DNA of 56,016 nucleotides from Bacillota bacterium (lineage in GTDB: Bacteria; Bacillota; Dethiobacteria; Dethiobacterales; Dethiobacteraceae). The stretch is taken from the NCBI GenBank assembly GCA_012522335.1, contig JAAYKP010000145.1, positions 1 to 56,016 of the forward strand. The letters run 5' to 3'. How positions within the stretch are numbered: position 1 is the first letter of the stretch; each line of letters opens with the position of its first letter. Below are positions 54,530 through 56,016 of the stretch, piece by piece. The notes beneath the pieces were generated by a model. The model ran no database searches. It saw nothing but the letters and a program-made list of their open reading frames with translations, and was not told the DNA's origin. Made by a program: the position numbers and the translations under genes.

Positions 54530-55864
54530 ATGAGCGTAAAAACTTTTAAGGGAGGCGTTCATCCCGGAGATTTTAAAAGTCTCACGGAAAAGAAGGCTGT
54601 TGTTCCGGCCAAGCCCCCTGCAGTAGCGGTAATCCCGCTGTCACAGCATATCGGTGCTCCCTGTGAACCACTGGTGGCTGTCGGTGACGAAGTGAAGATG
54701 GGGCAAAAAATCGGTGACAGTGACGGTTTTATTTCGGCTCCTGTACACGCCAGTGTTTCCGGGAAAGTAGTAAAAATAGCTCCTTGTAATACTGCTTTGG
54801 GGCGAACTGTCGATGCTGTATATATTGAAAATGATTTTCAGGATACCTGGCATGAAAATGTTAAGCCTAATGAAAACTGGGAGCAGCTGACAGCCGACGA
54901 AATAAAAAAGATTGTGCGTGAGGCCGGAATCGTAGGGATGGGCGGCGCGACCTTCCCTACGCATGTCAAGTTATCGCCGCCTGCCGAGCAAAAGATTGAA
55001 TATGTGCTGGTTAACGCGGCAGAATGTGAACCGTATTTAACGGCAGATCATCGGGCCATGCTGGAGCGGGCAGAAGATATCATCGTGGGTCTTAAATTGA
55101 TTATGAAGGCTGTAGATGCTGCCAAAGGTTATATCGGTATTGAAGACAATAAGCCCGATGCCATTGCCGTCATGCAGGAGGCTGCTGCCGGTGAACCTGG
55201 GATTGAAGTTTTTGCCCTGCATACTAAATATCCACAAGGGGCAGAGAAACAATTAATTACGGTTTTAACCGGGCGCGAGGTGCCCTCCGGCGGTTTGCCT
55301 GCTGCCGTTGGCTGCATAGTACAAAATGTTGGCACCTGTATCGCCATTGCTGAGGCAGTACGTTTTGGCAGACCCTCCATTGAGCGCATTGTCACAATCA
55401 CCGGCGCCGGCGTAAAAGAGCCCAAGAATATGTTGGTGCGTGTAGGCACACCGGTGACACAGGTAGTTGAGGAATGCGGTGGGTTTGCCGCTGATCTGCG
55501 GAAGCTGATTATGGGTGGACCGATGATGGGTCTGGCCCAGGAAAGCCCGGAAAACTTACCCGTTACCAAAGGAACCTCCGGCATTCTGTGCCTGACAGAA
55601 AAAGAAGTTGAACTGGATGAAATTCATCCCTGTATAAAATGTGCCAAATGTGTCGAGGTTTGTCCTGTAAGCATTATGCCGATCTTTATTGGCTCCAGTG
55701 TAGAGCAGGGCATGTATGAACTGGCAGAAACTTATCGTGCTCTGGACTGCATTGAGTGTGGCTGTTGTTCCTACATCTGTCCGGCGAAAAGGCCCCTTAC
55801 TCAGTGGATCCGGATAGGCAAAGCTGAGATTGCGGCCAAAAGACGGGCTGCCGCAGCTAAGTAA
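54530..55864 (+). CDS. rnfC: Rnf complex subunit C (ferredoxin:NAD+ oxidoreductase)
   Basis: This is a 444-residue RnfC, the NADH- and FMN-binding peripheral subunit of the Rnf complex. It has a lipoyl-like N-terminal domain (HIGAPCEPLVAVGDEVKMGQKIG), the nucleotide-binding GMGGATFPTHVKLSPP region near residue 140, and two [4Fe-4S] motifs (CIKCAKCVEVCP near 366 and CIECGCCSYICP near 406). Rnf couples electron flow from ferredoxin to NAD+ with ion export in acetogens. It is the first gene of the rnf operon and is followed by rnfD. Confidence 0.96.
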   Translation: MSVKTFKGGVHPGDFKSLTEKKAVVPAKPPAVAVIPLSQHIGAPCEPLVAVGDEVKMGQKIGDSDGFISAPVHASVSGKVVKIAPCNTALGRTVDAVYIENDFQDTWHENVKPNENWEQLTADEIKKIVREAGIVGMGGATFPTHVKLSPPAEQKIEYVLVNAAECEPYLTADHRAMLERAEDIIVGLKLIMKAVDAAKGYIGIEDNKPDAIAVMQEAAAGEPGIEVFALHTKYPQGAEKQLITVLTGREVPSGGLPAAVGCIVQNVGTCIAIAEAVRFGRPSIERIVTITGAGVKEPKNMLVRVGTPVTQVVEECGGFAADLRKLIMGGPMMGLAQESPENLPVTKGTSGILCLTEKEVELDEIHPCIKCAKCVEVCPVSIMPIFIGSSVEQGMYELAETYRALDCIECGCCSYICPAKRPLTQWIRIGKAEIAAKRRAAAAK

Positions 55865-55892
55865 GCAGTAATAGTAAAGGAGGGATACCCTA

Positions 55893-56016
55893 ATGGATAA
55901 GCAATTAGTAGTTTCACCGGCGCCGCACCTTAAGTCGCCGGAGACGATAAAAAGTGTAATGGTAGATGTTCTGGCAGCGTTAGTCCCGGCTGCGATTGCT
56001 GCTGTTATCTTTTTTG
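55893..56016 (+). CDS. rnfD: Rnf complex subunit D, 5' part only
   Basis: The first 41 codons run off the window edge. The start MDKQLVVSPAPHLKSPETIK is typical of RnfD (SPHxxS-type segment), followed by the beginning of the first membrane helix (LAALVPAAIAAVIFF). RnfD carries covalent flavin in the membrane part of the complex. An AAAGGAGGG site precedes ATG 55893. Confidence 0.85.
   Translation, partial: MDKQLVVSPAPHLKSPETIKSVMVDVLAALVPAAIAAVIFF

Overview
The window comes from the chromosome of an anaerobic, very probably spore-forming member of the Bacillota (Firmicutes) that carries the Wood-Ljungdahl carbonyl branch. The basis is a complete acs cluster, an Rnf complex beginning at the right edge, the Firmicutes-type ctsR-mcsA-mcsB-clpC operon, the tig-clpP-clpX-lonB-lonA-engB order, a gerM-type lipoprotein, and strong AAGGAGG-type ribosome binding sites with many TTG and GTG starts. 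The species cannot be named from sequence alone. An acetogen or syntrophic acetate oxidiser is the simplest reading. Nearly all genes lie on the + strand; I see no insertion sequence, prophage or CRISPR array.

Layout. (1) 1-4816: a branched-chain amino acid type ABC importer (livKHMGF) behind a near-perfect sigma-A promoter and a 5' stem-loop, with an attenuator after livK. (2) 5125-5500: thioredoxin. (3) 5572-8262: an NHEJ operon of Ku, a stand-alone ATP-dependent ligase and a stand-alone LigD-type polymerase. (4) 8315-8503 (minus strand): a small unknown protein behind a CopY/BlaI-like palindrome. (5) 8681-13391: the CtsR regulon operon with two CtsR boxes. (6) 13392-27806: a 14 kb Wood-Ljungdahl cluster, cooC-acsA-acsB-acsC-acsV-acsD-acsE, followed by an unusual flavoprotein/ferredoxin/MvhD fusion and metV-metF. 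(7) 27943-31187: a YhaM-type nuclease, a TPR protein and two small poorly known genes, the first with its ribosome binding site buried in a terminator-like hairpin. (8) 31298-35661: pyrC-K-D-F-E. (9) 35738-41007: radA, a UPF0316 membrane protein, murI, gerM, rph and rdgB. (10) 41109-41726: six tRNA genes. (11) 41799-41887: a compact multi-hairpin element of unknown nature. (12) 42096-54232: tig, clpP, clpX, lonB, lonA, engB, valS, folC. (13) 54530-56016: rnfC and the start of rnfD.

How it fits together. CODH (AcsA) and acetyl-CoA synthase (AcsB) take a methyl group from the corrinoid protein AcsCD, which is loaded by AcsE from methyl-tetrahydrofolate; CooC and AcsV mature or reactivate the metal and corrinoid centres. 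MetVF makes methyl-tetrahydrofolate. The fusion gene immediately upstream of metVF joins a GltD-like pyridine-nucleotide flavoprotein, two ferredoxin clusters and an MvhD-like domain in one chain. It sits where other acetogens place separate hdrABC-mvhD genes, so it is a candidate one-gene electron-transfer partner for methylene-THF reductase. This is the most interesting system in the window. The Rnf complex would supply the membrane energy-conserving step.

Several cis elements also deserve attention: a 16-nt hairpin with a compensatory base-pair change upstream of both livK and acsA, a long structured leader before cooC, and palindromes before lonB, rnfC and the small minus-strand gene.
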